This document shows positions 34,925-47,975 of a stretch of 64,000 nucleotides of DNA, piece by piece. The stretch lies in assembly GCA_029945375.1 (NCBI GenBank), contig CM057059.1:2418001-2482000 (forward strand), given 5' to 3'. Numbering within the stretch: position 1 is the stretch's first letter; each line of letters opens with the position of its first letter. A program made the position numbers and the translations under genes. The notes under the pieces are model-generated. The model did not search any database. It had not been told where the DNA came from and saw nothing but the letters and a program-made list of their open reading frames with translations. This DNA is from Agaricus subrufescens. Taxonomy: Eukaryota > Basidiomycota > Agaricomycetes > Agaricales > Agaricaceae.

Positions 34925-37805
34925 ATGTCCCCGTCCCCAGCCTCCACCTCCGACAGAGCGCCCAGGGACCCCACTGATTCGTCGTCAGTCCTCCGCCCCC
35001 TCCTCCCCGCCCCGCTGTCGCTCACATTCTCCGCCTAGAAGCAGCAGGGAATCCAGCCCCGAGCCCGTGTGTCTCTTTTTTCTCCCCCGCCGTATCGCCC
35101 CAACCCTCTCCCTAGGCCCCCGCGAGAAGGCCCCGATCTTTCTCTCCAGAATCTGAATCTGGCGATTCTGCTGCGCCGCAGATTACCGTTCGCGGTTCAA
35201 GCCCCCCCCAAGAACAGCCGGTTATCCGCCAAGGGCTCGCCTTCCGTTCTGCGACAAATATATCCACTTACGAGCCGTCCGTGAAAGCAGGCGACGGTAA
35301 CTTTCTCCCTGGTCAGGAAGTGCAGATGGCAGCTGAAGCAGAACCTCCTTCAGCTCCGACTCCTGTTGTTCCCAATCAGTCAGTCTCATCGGCAGGTTCC
35401 ACTCCCGCCCCTCCCGCTTCGTCCTCCAACCCCGCCACCCCCTCGCCCCACCTGTCTGCGATGAGTACGCCCTCGGACAAGTCTATACCTCCAAAAGCAG
35501 TAAAAAAGGCGTCCAAGGCAACAACAAAAAAGCCTAAACAGTCAGAGGACAATGCGTTCACCACAGGGAGATTCCGTCTTTCCCAGTACACTGGAACACC
35601 TAATGAGGGCTTGCCGCCTGTACCAGGCCAGCAGACTTATGCTTCTGTTTACAGGCCCCCCCAGGTCCAGCCCGTCGACGTCACTCCGCCTGGACCTCCG
35701 TCTGAACCCTCGTCATCCCCCGTTGCTGCCTCGGCCTCAGGTATCCCTGGCACTAGGATCATAGTGGCTGATAGTTCACCCAAGACCGTTAAAAGAAGTT
35801 CAAAAATACAGTCGTTTCAGTTAAACCAAGAAGACCCTGCTGACACCAGTCCTCCCCAGTCTAGAAATCACCCGGCTTACACTAATCGCTCAACCGCTCC
35901 GCAACAGATCCAGATAACTTCGTTGTCCCCACCGCCCAAGACAGCCCCCAGAGTTGTTGTGTCCCAATCCACCCCCTCAGCACCACCCCTCGGAATGTCG
36001 CATTCTTCAGTAACAACACAACCCCCGTATTATCGTAGGGGCCACGAACACGCGTCTCAGCCCCGGCCTGAGTCATCTCGACCCCAGCCGCCACCTATGC
36101 AAATAGCCGATACCCGTCACATTGACACTAGTATGGCCCCTCCTCCGCCAGAAATACCCTTAATGCATACAAAAGGAAAAGAACGAGAGATTCCCGGACA
36201 CCGTGTGTATTAGACTATATTTCCTGGTTGATCAATTCTCACGAAAAGCTACAGGTCAGCATTCCAATGAGATCTCTCGACCCACCCGAGGAAATGTCCG
36301 TCTAGTCACTGCTTTAATCGAGGACAATAGAACAAACCCCCCTGATCATTTGTTGGCCGAGGTATATATCCGGTGCTGGAGTGGCAGTAGACCTGACGAA
36401 CTCTGGTGCGACGCAAAAGATCTGGTGAGTGGAAAAAATGCATCTAATTTTTTTATAATTTCTTTTGCCACCAGCGGCTCACATGGTGTTTTAGAGTGAA
36501 GAACTCCAGGCAAGTGCTTCCAGGATTGACGGTATGTGTTGCTGTTTCTTTTCTCGGTGGATTTATATTTTTGCCTGAAATCCTTTCAGGCCCCGCTAAA
36601 GTCTTTACGCAACGCGGAGCTTACCGCCAATGCTTTCTTCGGATAACTGCCGATCAGGAAGATAGATATAACTCTATGAACCTCGCTTTGGCCTCCGACA
36701 GGACCATTCCGATTTCCGTGGAATATGTAAGCATGGCATCCGCCGTCATTCTTTGCGTAACTCAATTGTTCAGTGGGCTCCACCCGCCACGCAAGTCAAG
36801 CAACCTGGAAGTACAGCGGACTGGCGAATGTCTTGGCATACGTCGCCAACTTTATCTCCAGCTCACCCAACCCCTCAATCTACTCAGACAAGTCAACCTC
36901 CGTATTCACATCATCAACATCCGGCGTTGCCCCATCATCAACCTCACGCCCAAGCCCAGGCACAGTCGCATCATCCTTACTACGGTTCACAAGCCCATAA
37001 TAATGATGGAAGACATGCCATAGAAGCTTCCAGGAAACGTTACATGGAGCACGGGTCGCCGGATAATGCCTCCGAACCTCCGTTACGCCGACCGATGTAT
37101 GGAAGTCAGCCAAGTGGACGTAGTCCCTATGATGCCCCCTCCGTTTCTCGTAATCTCTCTTCTGCTTACCCTCGCAAAAGGCATGTTATAGACATGTCGT
37201 CTCCTACTGACGATAACATGCAGGTCGAGGGCCCCATGGACATGAGGCCCGACTACAAAGCTTCCGGCTACGATTCATCCCAGTCTGAGGATGTTCGACA
37301 TATAGTATCGGAAATGATTGACGATCTATTGAAAGTTGACCTTAACTCTGCTGAGTATAATCGTTCTCTTCAGGCTCCCAACCTGATCAACACTATTCAT
37401 GCCTACCGCATGGTTGATGAAATTTGCAAAAAATATGTTGGTCACCCCTTGTCGGTCAAGGGGACGCCAGCGCAGCACAAGATCACTGAGGTACATCAGC
37501 TGCAATTCAACTCTATCGTCGATTGATTTCTATTTTTATAGGTTGATATAGCTCGAAGTCTTGGCGCTGAAGATCCGCGCAAATTTGTCTCGGAGTGTAG
37601 AGAGACACTTTGGCTCTTGGATCTATATGGCGAAAGAGGCAAGCGCGGCGAAAATCCCAGAGTACTTGAGATGCTTAAGGATGGTTATCACTCGACCGTA
37701 AAGCACCTCCAAAAAGTGTTAAAGGAGATAGATGCCCAATGGATGCGAGAGCATTCAGAGGGCCCCGGGAGTGGTGATTCACGGCCCATGACGAGAATGA
37801 CCTAA
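34925..37805 (+). CDS. Uncharacterised proline-rich fungal protein
   Basis: I do not recognise a named domain. The proposed start at 34925 needs two short 5' exons (34925-34983 and one of 28 bases) that join in phase to the long Pro/Ser-rich exon. A start at 35326 is the simpler alternative. The N-terminal third is disordered. A conserved-looking folded block follows: ALIEDNRTNPPDHLLAEVYI, LWCDAKDL, GPAKVFTQRGAYRQCFLRI and RTIPISVEY. Next is a His/Gln/Pro-rich stretch, and then a helical C-terminal block with IVSEMIDDLLKVDLN, YRMVDEICKKYVG, VDIARSLGAEDPRKFV and VLEMLKDGYHS. It ends at 37805. From layout it could be a nuclear regulatory protein, but that is a guess. Confidence 0.68.
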
Positions 37806-38037
37806 TTTTTAATTGGAAAATATTTTTTCTTTTTCTGTTTTTTTTTTTTTTTCTCATATAATCGTGCTTTGTATTGCAATATTTTTTTTTGTCCTGTGCA
37901 TTATTTTTTTTTGCTTTGGAATGCTTTCTGTCGTAATCGTAATGCTCTCGCTTGCTGTCATATGTACCCGTTGATCTGTAATTTGAAACTCCGACAGATT
38001 TGCGCTCGCGACTGATCAGACGCGTCGCATCTTGATC

Positions 38038-40149
38038 ATGTCCTCCAGCATCGAGCTCATTAATCCCAAGGCAGAGAGCGTTCGCCGCGCAGCTGCCTTC
38101 CAGGTACTCTGCTCACCCCATTTTCCTCCATTTCCTGCTGACTCTGCACCAGGTGAATACCACCGGAGCAGTCGGACTCGCAAATGTAGTCAAGGGCAAT
38201 CTGGGTTGGTCAGGTTTACTCCCAGATCCTGTGGACAACAACTGAGAAAATGCACTAGGTCCGAGAGGGACGTTGAAGATGCTCGTAGATGGCGCAGGCC
38301 AAATCAAAATCACGAAGGACGGCAAAGTTTTATTGTCAGAAATGCAGATCCAAAACCCTACTGCAGCTATGATCGCTCGAACTGCCGTTGCTCAAGATGA
38401 CCAAGTTGGAGATGGAACGACATCTGTTGTGTTACTTGTTGGTGAACTCTTGAAGCAAGCTGAGAGGTACACGTCGGAGGGTGTACATCCCACCATCATT
38501 GCAGAAGGATTCGATCTGGCGAAAAAAGAATCTCTCAAGGTGCGCTGATCGTTTAATAACGATCCTGATCTATCTCTAACGTTTCATTGTGATTTCAGTT
38601 TTTAGATCAGTTCAAAGTATCTACAAAAGCGGATCGTGAAACTCTTATCAACATCGCCCATACTTCGCTGGCAACAAAACTGAAAGCCGTACTGGCAAAA
38701 AAACTAGCGTCTGACGTAGTCGATGCTGTGCTTACGATTCGTCCCTCCAGCACTCCAACAGGTTAATATCTTCACAGACCTACGGTGATATAGTTTTTAA
38801 CGCACCAGAATCTCTAGATCAGTTCGTGGCCCCTATAGACCTTCACATGATTGAGATCATGAAAATGCAACACCGTACTGCTTCCGAAACGCAGCTGATT
38901 CGGGGTTTGGTTCTGGATCATGGTGCCCGTCATCCGGACATGCCAAAACGAGTAGAGAACGCGTATATCCTTACGCTAAATGTCAGTCTAGAGTATGAAA
39001 AAACGTAAGGAACTCTTTTTTTTCCCATCACCGCCGACGCTTTTACAATACCCTTTTCTACAGTGAGGTAAACTCAGGCTTCTTCTATTCTTCGGCGGAG
39101 CAAAGAGAGAAGCTTGTGGAATCTGAAAGGCGGTTTACGGATGCCAAGGTGAAGAAAATTATCGAATTGAAGAACCTTGTGTGCGACCAAGCGGTGGACT
39201 CTAAAGAAAAGAGGAAAAACTTTGTTGTTATTAATCAGAAGGGGATCGATCCTATGAGTCTTGACTTGTTCGCTAAAAATGGTATCCTTGCGCTTCGAAG
39301 AGCCAAGCGGCGTAATATGGAACGGTGAGCATATAATCCGTGAACTGTACCATCACATACTGGGGTCATCGTCTAACTTTTTTTCTTGTCAGTCTACAAC
39401 TAGTCTGTGGAGGGTCCGCTCAGAATTCTGTGGACGACCTAACGCCTGATGTTCTTGGATGGGCCGGCCTCGTGTACGAACACACACTTGGTGAAGAAAA
39501 ATACACATTTGTTGAAGAAGTGAAAGACCCAAAATCCGTGACACTACTTATCAAGGGTCCCAATGCTCACACCATCCAACAAGTCCAAGACGCACTTCGT
39601 GATGGTCTCCGCTCCGTCAAGAATGCGATTGAGGATCAAGGATTAATCCCTGGTGCTGGAGCATTTGAGGTCGCCTGTTCAGCTCACCTAGGTGGAACAG
39701 TGAAAAAATCGGCCAAGGGCAGGGCTAAATTGGGTGTACAAGCATTTGCTGATGCTTTACTCGTCATTCCTAAAACGCTTGCTGCCAATGGTGGCTTCGA
39801 CGTACAGGATGTAGTGGTTGCTCTACAGGTGAATCGTTTGCCCACTTTGTTCTTGCATGGATAACATGAATATTTACGGATATTTAATAGGACGAACAGG
39901 CGGAGGGAAATGTCGTTGGGATTGATCTCCAGTCTGGAGAACCTTTCGACCCAACAGTCGAAGGCATCTGGGACAATTATCGAGTAAAGAGGCAGATGCT
40001 ACATTCATGGTAAGAACGTTCGCATCCCCCTCCTTTCCTGACTTTAACCTGTCGTTATTTACAGCTCTGTAATCGCTATCAACTTGCTATTAACAGACGA
40101 AATCCTTCGAGCTGGTCGAAGCTCACTTAAACCAGATGGTGCCCAGTAG
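38038..40149 (+). CDS. CCT6: T-complex chaperonin subunit zeta (CCT6)
   Basis: One of eight subunits of the cytosolic CCT/TRiC chaperonin that folds actin and tubulin. It starts [21 protein letters not shown]. The equatorial domain has [27 protein letters not shown] and the ATP-site motif [14 protein letters not shown]. The apical domain includes [15 protein letters not shown] and [14 protein letters not shown]. The return equatorial part has [24 protein letters not shown] and [20 protein letters not shown]; the end is [11 protein letters not shown]. Introns are short and phase-consistent; the full set of exons reads through without breaks. The protein has family-typical length. T-rich sequence just upstream (37810-37920) is the tail of the preceding gene. 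Confidence 0.96.
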
Positions 40150-40485
40150 AAGTGGATGTTTAGAGTAGAATATAATTTTACGAATTGGCTCTACCCTCAA
40201 GCGTTACCAGTAATTGACAATTGCTATTGTTACCATGAACTATTAAATACACATCGGTTGGTATCGATTTGTTTGTTGATATAAAGAGCAAAATGAACAG
40301 GGGCAAGTGCGGATTGAGAAAGTAAAACTGCAATTGAAGTCGTAGCAATAAAGGAAGAATAAACAAAAGAATAATTGAATACTAAGTTAAGGGATGCAAA
40401 TTTCTACAAGAATATAGAAGACAATAGCAGACGAAAAATGCAACAACATGAGTCCCTAAAGAACTGTCACGTTTAATTATAAGAG
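40150..40485. other. Intergenic between convergent CCT6 and SET9
   Basis: AT-rich 3' flank shared by two convergent genes; it must hold both polyadenylation regions. No gene is seen. Confidence 0.5.
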
Positions 40486-43400
40486 TTAGGCGTCGGATGT
40501 ATCCGAAAATGTATCATCCCAACCAGCGTGGATAAAAGTCGGTGTCGTAGAGCTCGTGAATGCATGAGAACAAAACATGGACTTGGGCACGACAGGATGA
40601 GACTTTGAGACCATAGGATATACATGCACCAGCTCCATTGCGGTCTCATCTTCGGAAGAACTATTGGAAGGATAACTGAGATTAGCGGACATCGGACTCA
40701 TCCGCGTCGACACTGATTCTGAATTGACCTAGAACGTACATTAGCACAAGTCAACGACGAAGTAATGAGTAACATGCCTCATTCGCAAATCGTTGACCAG
40801 CCTGTTCCACCATAAACGGCTTTCTCATATCCGACGTCCTGGATTCGTCCTCGAGCGGCGAGAGAGAAGCGGAAGCCCATCGACGTTTAGCGAATGTGAG
40901 TGGAGAAGGTTTGTGTGTCAACGGCGCCCGGGGTAAAGGAGGCGCAGACATAGGAAAGTCTCGTTCCTCTTGCTCGAGGTCGAGTATAGTCGCTGAGGGA
41001 GGGGAAAAGTGGTCTTCTGGTGTTTCAGGCCCCTGGTCATCCTCCGATGACGAGGTTTCATCGCGAAGGACAGGGTTTGCCCAAGCTTGTAAAGCAAAGC
41101 GAAGAGGATTGGGATTGGAAACCAGACTTGCGCCTTTAAAATTTGACCCTCGGCGGGGAAGTATCCTCTGGAGAGGAAGTAGCTCTGTCTCGTCCTTATC
41201 TTCATGGTATAAGTCTTGATCCCGGGAGAATTCTTGGTCATTGGTCAGGTCTTCAATTGCTCTCTTTTTTCGAGGAGAAGATCGGGTAGGCTGGTGGTGT
41301 TCAGGCCTTTCCTTGCGTGGAGGAGAGGTTCCTTCAGTAGTGGTAGCAGCTCTCGCAGCCCTCTGTTGTGCTTTCAAGAGAGTGTCCTTTCTGCCGAAGC
41401 GACCATTAGTGTTGCGTGGTTGCGAAAACAAAGACTTCGGGGGAATATGAGCCGCCGTTTCCTCGGCCTTGACGACGGAAACAGAGCTCAGAAGTTTGTC
41501 CGATAGCCTCGGTCTACCTCTTCTACGTTTAGATTCGGAAGGAGACTCGGTTGACGTCTTAGCCGACACTGGTGAACCTTTGTCAGAAGCAGCTGATACT
41601 GAGGATGTCGATTTATTCGTGCCAGTCGACATTTGTTTTGATTTTGAAACTGCCGACGGAGCTGTGTCAATCTTCCGACGCTTAGAAGCGGACTCTTCCT
41701 CTTTCGGATCTTCCCTCCGAGAGCGCTTAGTGGCCGAGGCGGCATCAGCGAGTTTGCGATCCAGCACAGGAAGGGTTTTCATGTTGACACGCTTATTGGA
41801 TTCCGAGGGTGTTGATTCCTCCCTTGGGGTGACAGAAAATGCCGCTCCATGTGCAGGCACACGACGAGGCCACGGTTGATTGTAAATCGCAAAATGGCGC
41901 ATACACCTACAATCAACAAAATCAGCGAGTGTTAATAGTCCGCGACTCTCTACTCACCTAGGGCAATCCTGTTTTTTCTTTTTCCTTCCGTTCTCGAAAC
42001 CAAGTCCCCAAACTACCTTTGAGTCGACGGAAATCAAAGGCAAGATATTCGAACATGTTGCACAGGTGGGAAGAATTCTCCCATCGGAACCTCGGGGAAC
42101 ATCGGGTTTAGTGATTGTCTTGCGCGTCTCAGGTGCAACTGAAGGAGCAGGCCGTGTGCGCAACACGCGTGCCTCAGAGTCCTCCTTTTTGACCTGGACG
42201 ATATCGCTTCTAGCCACTGATAGGCGGCTGTTCTTGGGCGTTTCAGATGGTGTCAGGGACTTGGTTGCCCTCCCTTTTCCTTTGTCCCTCTCCTCCAACA
42301 GCAATGCGGAGACAGAGCGGGTCAACCGTTTCGATGGGGTTGAAGGCGTGAGAGACTTGCGCAATGACTTTGGTTGGTCCCGACTAGAGACTACCTCTTG
42401 AGCCTTCTGATGACGCGTTGAAATGATAGAACGAAAGGGAGTGCCAGAGTTACTGCGAGAACTTGCCCCAGCAGTAGAGGACAGCGAGCTGAGGGAGGAG
42501 GAAGAACGACCAACAGGTTCGGGAGCCGGGGTCAGGAGTTCGCGACTGGTAGGGGGATCAGGGGGTACAGAAGGAGCGAGCGACGTAAGCTCTGAGGCAG
42601 TGTCTACTTCTGTTGTGAGCTCGATTTCTCCATCGGCGGGAATGTCTTCAGCATTTGCCAAGGGAACTGTGTTATCTTCTTCGCTTTCGCTTTCATCGGT
42701 TTCCTCCTCGCGGGTAACGACAGCGTATACCCCTCGCCGAGTCCTTCGCTCATTGACATTTAAGGGAGTTTTGAGTTCCGCTTCAGGTGCAGGTTCTTCC
42801 GAATCGGAATCACTATCAGAATTCGAACTAGAATCGCTTGGTTCTGCGATTTCGTCATCCTGATCAGGAGCATAACCACCTCTGCCGTTCTTTTCACATG
42901 TTTCACACAGACAATGGCGATTCTTGCGACCGACTGGGAAAGAGTGGTGGTGTTGGTTAGTAGTGGAAAGCGATTGAGAATATTACGCACAATATCCATC
43001 ACCATAGTGTGCCGTAATCTCCTCCCCAATATTGATAGGCCTTAGAACTCGAAAGGTGATATACCTTCCCTCACGGAAAAGCTCGCAGTTGAAGTTGCAA
43101 TCATGCTGTCAAGAACGTGTCAGGCGAACGAACACAGGCATATGACTGTGCATACATTGACAAATCGGGCTGGTCCCAAGAACAGGTGATTTTTCTTCAT
43201 GGACTTGGAGTGTATGACACTGAAGTCCCTCCTGATATCTCCATTACGCATGCCTGCCCTCTTGAGGTCTCTGTCTTCTTCATCAGTGAGGTTGGCCATC
43301 GAGCCCTTGAGCTCGGTGATGACAGTGCCGGGCGCCATATAGCGGGTCGCGAGGATGCATAATTCAGACTTGCCCGTCTTGTGAGAATAACGGGACGTGT

Positions 43401-44027
43401 GTGCTATTTCGATGGAGCCAGAGGGATGATAGAGCTCGAAGTAGCGGGAAGCGTGGCTGGGTGGATGTGAGAGGCGAATCGAAGAAGTGCGGGAAAACCG
43501 AGAGAACACACGTGGCGAATGCATTAATCTGCTTTTGGGTGTAGGACTTGAGGTAGTAGCGCAAGGCAGGAAGTCTGTTGCAGGGCAATCGGGCAAGAGA
43601 GGTAACAAATGAGAGTTAGTTTCCTTTGTGGCGTGGGGCAGTGGGAGAAAACCAGGTACCTGAGAAGGTCGTCGACTGCCTGACGAACAGAGTTGTGCAC
43701 GGTGCCCTTCGAGAGAACAAGCTATAAGGATAGAGAGGGAAACGATGCAACGCGTCCATTAAGTCAGAGAGACGCGGAGGTTTCGCCTATGGGGGCACTC
43801 ACGCGTCGCACGATCTGGAGAAGTTCCTCAGAGTCGGTCTTGGGGAGGCGCCTTATGGGATCCATCTTGTGAACGTAGAGAGGCACGGCACCTGTGCCGA
43901 GCTTCTCGACGAGCAGGTGGCTGATGAAATCATCGTCGTTGGAGAGGTCGCGCATGTTCATGATCTTGGTAGGGCGCCAGACAAGGGGGGCAGGGCCGTG
44001 GGATGCATTCTGGGTGGCGGGAGCCAT
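40486..44027 (-). CDS. SET9: Histone H4K20 methyltransferase SET9/KMT5
   Basis: Nuclear lysine methyltransferase of the SET9/SUV4-20 type. The N-terminal helical part has MRDLSNDDDFISHLLVEKL and YYLKSYTQKQINAFAT. The SET domain follows: GKSELCILATRYMAPGTVI, then FLGPARFVNHDCNFNCELF and ITAHYGDGYC. A post-SET Cys cluster (RHCLCETC) comes next. The long C-terminal half is acidic then Ser/Lys-rich, with a second Cys-rich site (CATCSNIL, CPRCMRHFAIYNQPWP) typical of fungal SET9. The last exon (40728-40486) joins best through a GC-AG intron (40729-40777), giving NEVNSES. If that intron is not used, the protein ends after NEACYSLLRR. It marks chromatin for DNA-damage signalling in fission yeast. 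Confidence 0.93.
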
Positions 44028-46840
44028 CGACGGCGGGGTCGAGGCGGGAGGACGGGGGGGTGGTGGTGGGAAGGGAAGAAGAGAAGAAGGGAGAGTGGCC
44101 GAAACGGTTGGCTGGCGGCCTTGTCTGCATCAACCGCCAGTTACGTAATCTCCCCCTTCCGCCACCGCACAGCCAATCGTTGCCCAGCCTCGATCCACCC
44201 GACAAGGACGCAAGATCATATCGGCCTTTGCCTGCCACGCCCGCACATCAATCATTCGACCATCACGGTCGATGTGTCGACGCTCAGCCATCGCACTCCA
44301 AACGCATCGCCCCAATGCCCGGCCGCTCCATGTGCCAGCATTCGCCATCTCATAATGTCATTCCGATATTGTTTACCGCTTGATCTTTGATGGCTGTTTC
44401 ATCACAGATCGACAACTAAATACCGCCAAGAAAACAAAAGTGCTAAGCGCGTTTTTACTTTTCCCAGGATCTGCAGGCACAGAACGTTCGTCTTCGTCTC
44501 GACCGAGCTCTCCGTTCTCCTGCTCCAATGAAATCATATGTAAAGCTTATCAAATGCGGTCGGTCAATACTTTTTTCCGACCTACCTCGAGTTACTCATT
44601 TCGCCGGCATCCTAAAAATTTAGCGTCCCCTTGGATATAAACCGTAGGTCCAGTCGATCACATAGTTAGAGAAAACTCAGCTCATCCGCATAGACTCAAC
44701 CCGTTACGCAACTGACTCGTCAACGCATGGTCCCCTCTGTCCCCTAGGGTCCAGCAAAAACACGTTCTCTATGGGTGCTAGGAGACACAGAGACTGACAC
44801 TGACAGGTCGTACACGGACGTGGAAAACCAAGTCACTATGGGGATGAGGTACACCCAGAAAACTTTTCCTGACAACTCCTCCTTTCTTTCCATTTAGATC
44901 CCGGAAATTGATTTTGGCTTCGGGAAACAGCCCAGGGATCACTACACGGACTCAAAAATATCACGAAAAGGTGAGAGGCCAAAGCGTTGGCTCGGGTGTT
45001 TGATCCGATCATTTGGAAATTCAGATAGCGTTTACACTACTTCATATCTGCTTCATACCGGGGTGTAGGATCGGAATTCATATTTTGAAAAATGAAAAGG
45101 CGCCAAGCCGTACCTTGCGCTGAACCCAGCTCCGAAGCATCTCATCGTCATGGGAGCTTAAAAATCAACATATCAACATCAGCCAACACTGCAACTACAT
45201 CCAGGCGGCAGTACCCCATCCATCTTTCAAGCAATGACGTAGGTAAGGTTTGAGAAGCTTAATTTTTTTAAAAAAGGAAAAAATGCCCCCGGCTATTCAT
45301 TGAGTAATGGTGAAAACCCGGAATCATATGTATATAACCATTGCCAGTCCGGTATCGTACGATATATTCCCCGGAGACGTATCTATTCTGTGCGCTCACA
45401 ACCGCCACGATTGGCGGACCACATACTCAAGACAGATCATCTACACTAGTAAGTCTCCCTCCAAAGACTCACTCAAAAGTTAACATCTTCACCACAGCCA
45501 AAAGTCTAATGCTATCAACAATTCTACGGGGTCCATTCAGCTGAACGGCCCATTCCGTAACATCAACGCCAAAGAACTGGATCAACAAAAACGATAGTGG
45601 GCACTACGCCCTGTGCAAATTTCACTTGTTCATTCTTAGCAATGATCATCTCCCACCCGGCAATGATTTAATTATAACCCGACAACCTACCGCCCACCCA
45701 ATCTTCACATATTACCAAGTATGGATCAGCACCCGAAAAGATCACACATCGCAGGGCGATAAAGGGTTCTCGTGACTCACTTTCGGAGATTCTAGAACCA
45801 CAAGAACCAAACTCTAGACATCCCGAACACGTACACAATTCCCCGCGCATAATTCCAAGTCCCAAAGGGCTTAACTACCTCGGCGAAACTCCAAGCTCAC
45901 CGAACCAACATATCAATCGCGGCAAACACGAGGTTGCCATAAACCCGCCTTTAGAAACCCCCAAAAAATCCCGTAAAACCTATCATTCCAGAACCGAGTG
46001 TGACACTCCAAATGACGAGAGCCTGATGAGCCCAATCTCTGCACAGCACACATACATCAATATTTGATCCACGGATCAAGAATTATTTATTGTTCCGCCA
46101 AAAGAAAACAAAGAGTTTTTATAATAGACATAATGATGATTTGATCAAAGCTCAATCGAGGGAACAACGAGGCGTCTGTGCCTGAAACATAAGGAATGCA
46201 CCCGTTTATATTATTTTATTATTGTCTAATCAAACCCGGAAACAAAAATACCAAATACGACAAAATCACAACGTAAAGAAACCACGTTTTCCACTATCGA
46301 TTTTCGAACAGTGTCAGTGCCAGGTGCAAAACTGTCATTTGTACTTCTAACGTGAAAGACTGCACCGGCCCATATCTCTTCCCTTTCGACTCAGATCACT
46401 CGATTTGATACTCCAGAGAATGATTCGACTGCGCAGTGACTCCATGTCGACATGGACCGACTTCACTGTCACTTTCTTCTTTTATTCATTAGTCATTGCG
46501 CGACTGTTATGGGCTGTGGTATGTTTAATGCGGCCATTCCGGACTGAGCGGACTGGCACACGGACCTCGGGGAGGTTGGCTATATCCATTTCGGGAAAGT
46601 TGATAGCCTTTTCTGATCATTCCCGAAGTGGGAAAAGGGGACAACACGACAAAGGTACATACAAATCCGAAAAATAATTACAAGACGAGAATAGGTGTAA
46701 AATGATTGTGCAGAGAGACCAGTACAGATGAACTCGGTGTAACGATAGTGATAATGCGCTGGGAAGATTGGTATCACGGGGGGAGGGGGCCGAATCGGGC
46801 ATGGTAAGGCGAAAAGAATATGTTACGAAAAGGAGCCGGA
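44028..46840. other. Gene-free region
   Basis: About 2.8 kb between the SET9 start and the FAM72-like stop. Frames at 44003-44390 overlap the SET9 leader and are low-complexity; the rest is short and unremarkable. No tRNA, repeat array or conserved frame is seen. It must hold the SET9 promoter and the FAM72-like 3' UTR, which leaves most of it unexplained. Confidence 0.5.
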
Positions 46841-47975
46841 TCACCGCCCAAACACCACTCGACCAAGGTTCCTCCCTTTCCGTTGGAGGTGGGTTCCGTC
46901 CGTACTCGGGCACGGGGACATGCCGCTACGGGTTAGAGGCTTGCTTCTTGCCCTGTGATCATCTTCCACGCCGGGAATCTCTCCACATCTAGTGAGGTGG
47001 TGCCAGAATAACACGTCCCCGGGTTTCAGGGCACGAGACGTCGGTAGATCCTTCTGTTCTGGCTGTAGGCCAGAAAGCGCGCTTGAACCCGTGGTATTGA
47101 CGAAGGAGGGCGGAGTCGAGTCGAGATTTTGGGAAGTCGGGGGTGAAGAAGTGGTGACAGGCGTGGTAGATCTGCGGATCGTGGAGCGAGGGTATGGGTA
47201 ATAATTGGAGGATGATGGATCCGCGGAGGCAAGGGTCGTAGCTGCGATGAGAGGGTTGGCCTGCTCGAGGGTGGGAGGGGGTATAGAGTCCAGATTGGGC
47301 GAGCTGGTGCGGTGGTGCGGTCGGGGGAGCGAGACATGGATGTCGCGCGGGGTCGCGGGGCCCTCGGGCGGGCCGACCACCACGCCGGTGGGCTCGTAGG
47401 GGATAACGCCCGGCTCGTCCTGGATGTAGTGCCGCTCGATGCCAACGACTTCTGTGGAATGGAAGACAAAGCGGTGGCCATTAGTAGCACGGTTCGTGGC
47501 CGAAATGGAAGATGTGCAACGGGTACACTGATAAATGATGATGTCAGAGCGTCGCGCGGCGTGATAGATTAGATGCATACAGGGATGACGATCATGTAGC
47601 CAATGGTGTTTCCACAGCCATGGCAGCACAAAGTCTGGGTGAGACATTCGCACGTACGTGGCGGGACGTTGGAGGAGGTGGGGCGACAGGGGGAGCGGCA
47701 GCGGAGGGCGTCTGGGTTGGGGGAGTAGGCTGAGCAGTTGACGGGGAGGACGTCCGAGGAGAAGAGGGAGACGTTGGGCCTGAGGAGGAGGACGGCCTGG
47801 GAAGAAGATCAGCAGGGGCGGGGGAGACGAGCGGGAGGGGGACCTTCATGGCGCGGTTTGTGAGGAAGGTGGCGCAGGACCTGCAGTCGAGGATCCAGAC
47901 CTTGTGGGCGATGGGCGGCGGGGGCGGGTGGGGGTAGGGGTTCTGGGAGAAGAGCTGGGGGTAGGAGTAGGCCAT
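46841..47975 (-). CDS. FAM72-like zinc-binding protein
   Basis: Member of the FAM72 family, small Cys-rich proteins; the human ones affect proliferation and base-excision repair (UNG2 binding). Three exons. Exon 1 from 47975 gives a Pro-rich start and VWILDCRSCATFLTNRAMK. A 47-base intron with a weak GTCCCC donor is needed to reach AVLLLRPNVSLFSSDVLP. The Cys sites continue with RTCECL, CCHGCGNTIGYMIVIP and, after the last intron, CTRCTSS. HRFVFHSTEV follows. A long Ser/Thr/Pro-rich insert leads to the conserved end GDVLFWHHL and GEIPGV, and the stop at 46841. The large insert and tail make it longer than animal FAM72. Confidence 0.85.

Noticed and set aside
35281..35281. GTG as a start codon for the proline-rich protein
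   Set aside because: Non-ATG starts are rare in fungi, and the frame extends upstream into in-phase exons; ATG at 34925 or 35326 is preferred.
41469..41879. Long plus-strand frames antisense to SET9
   Set aside because: They mirror the Ser/Lys-rich low-complexity tail of SET9 and show no domain.
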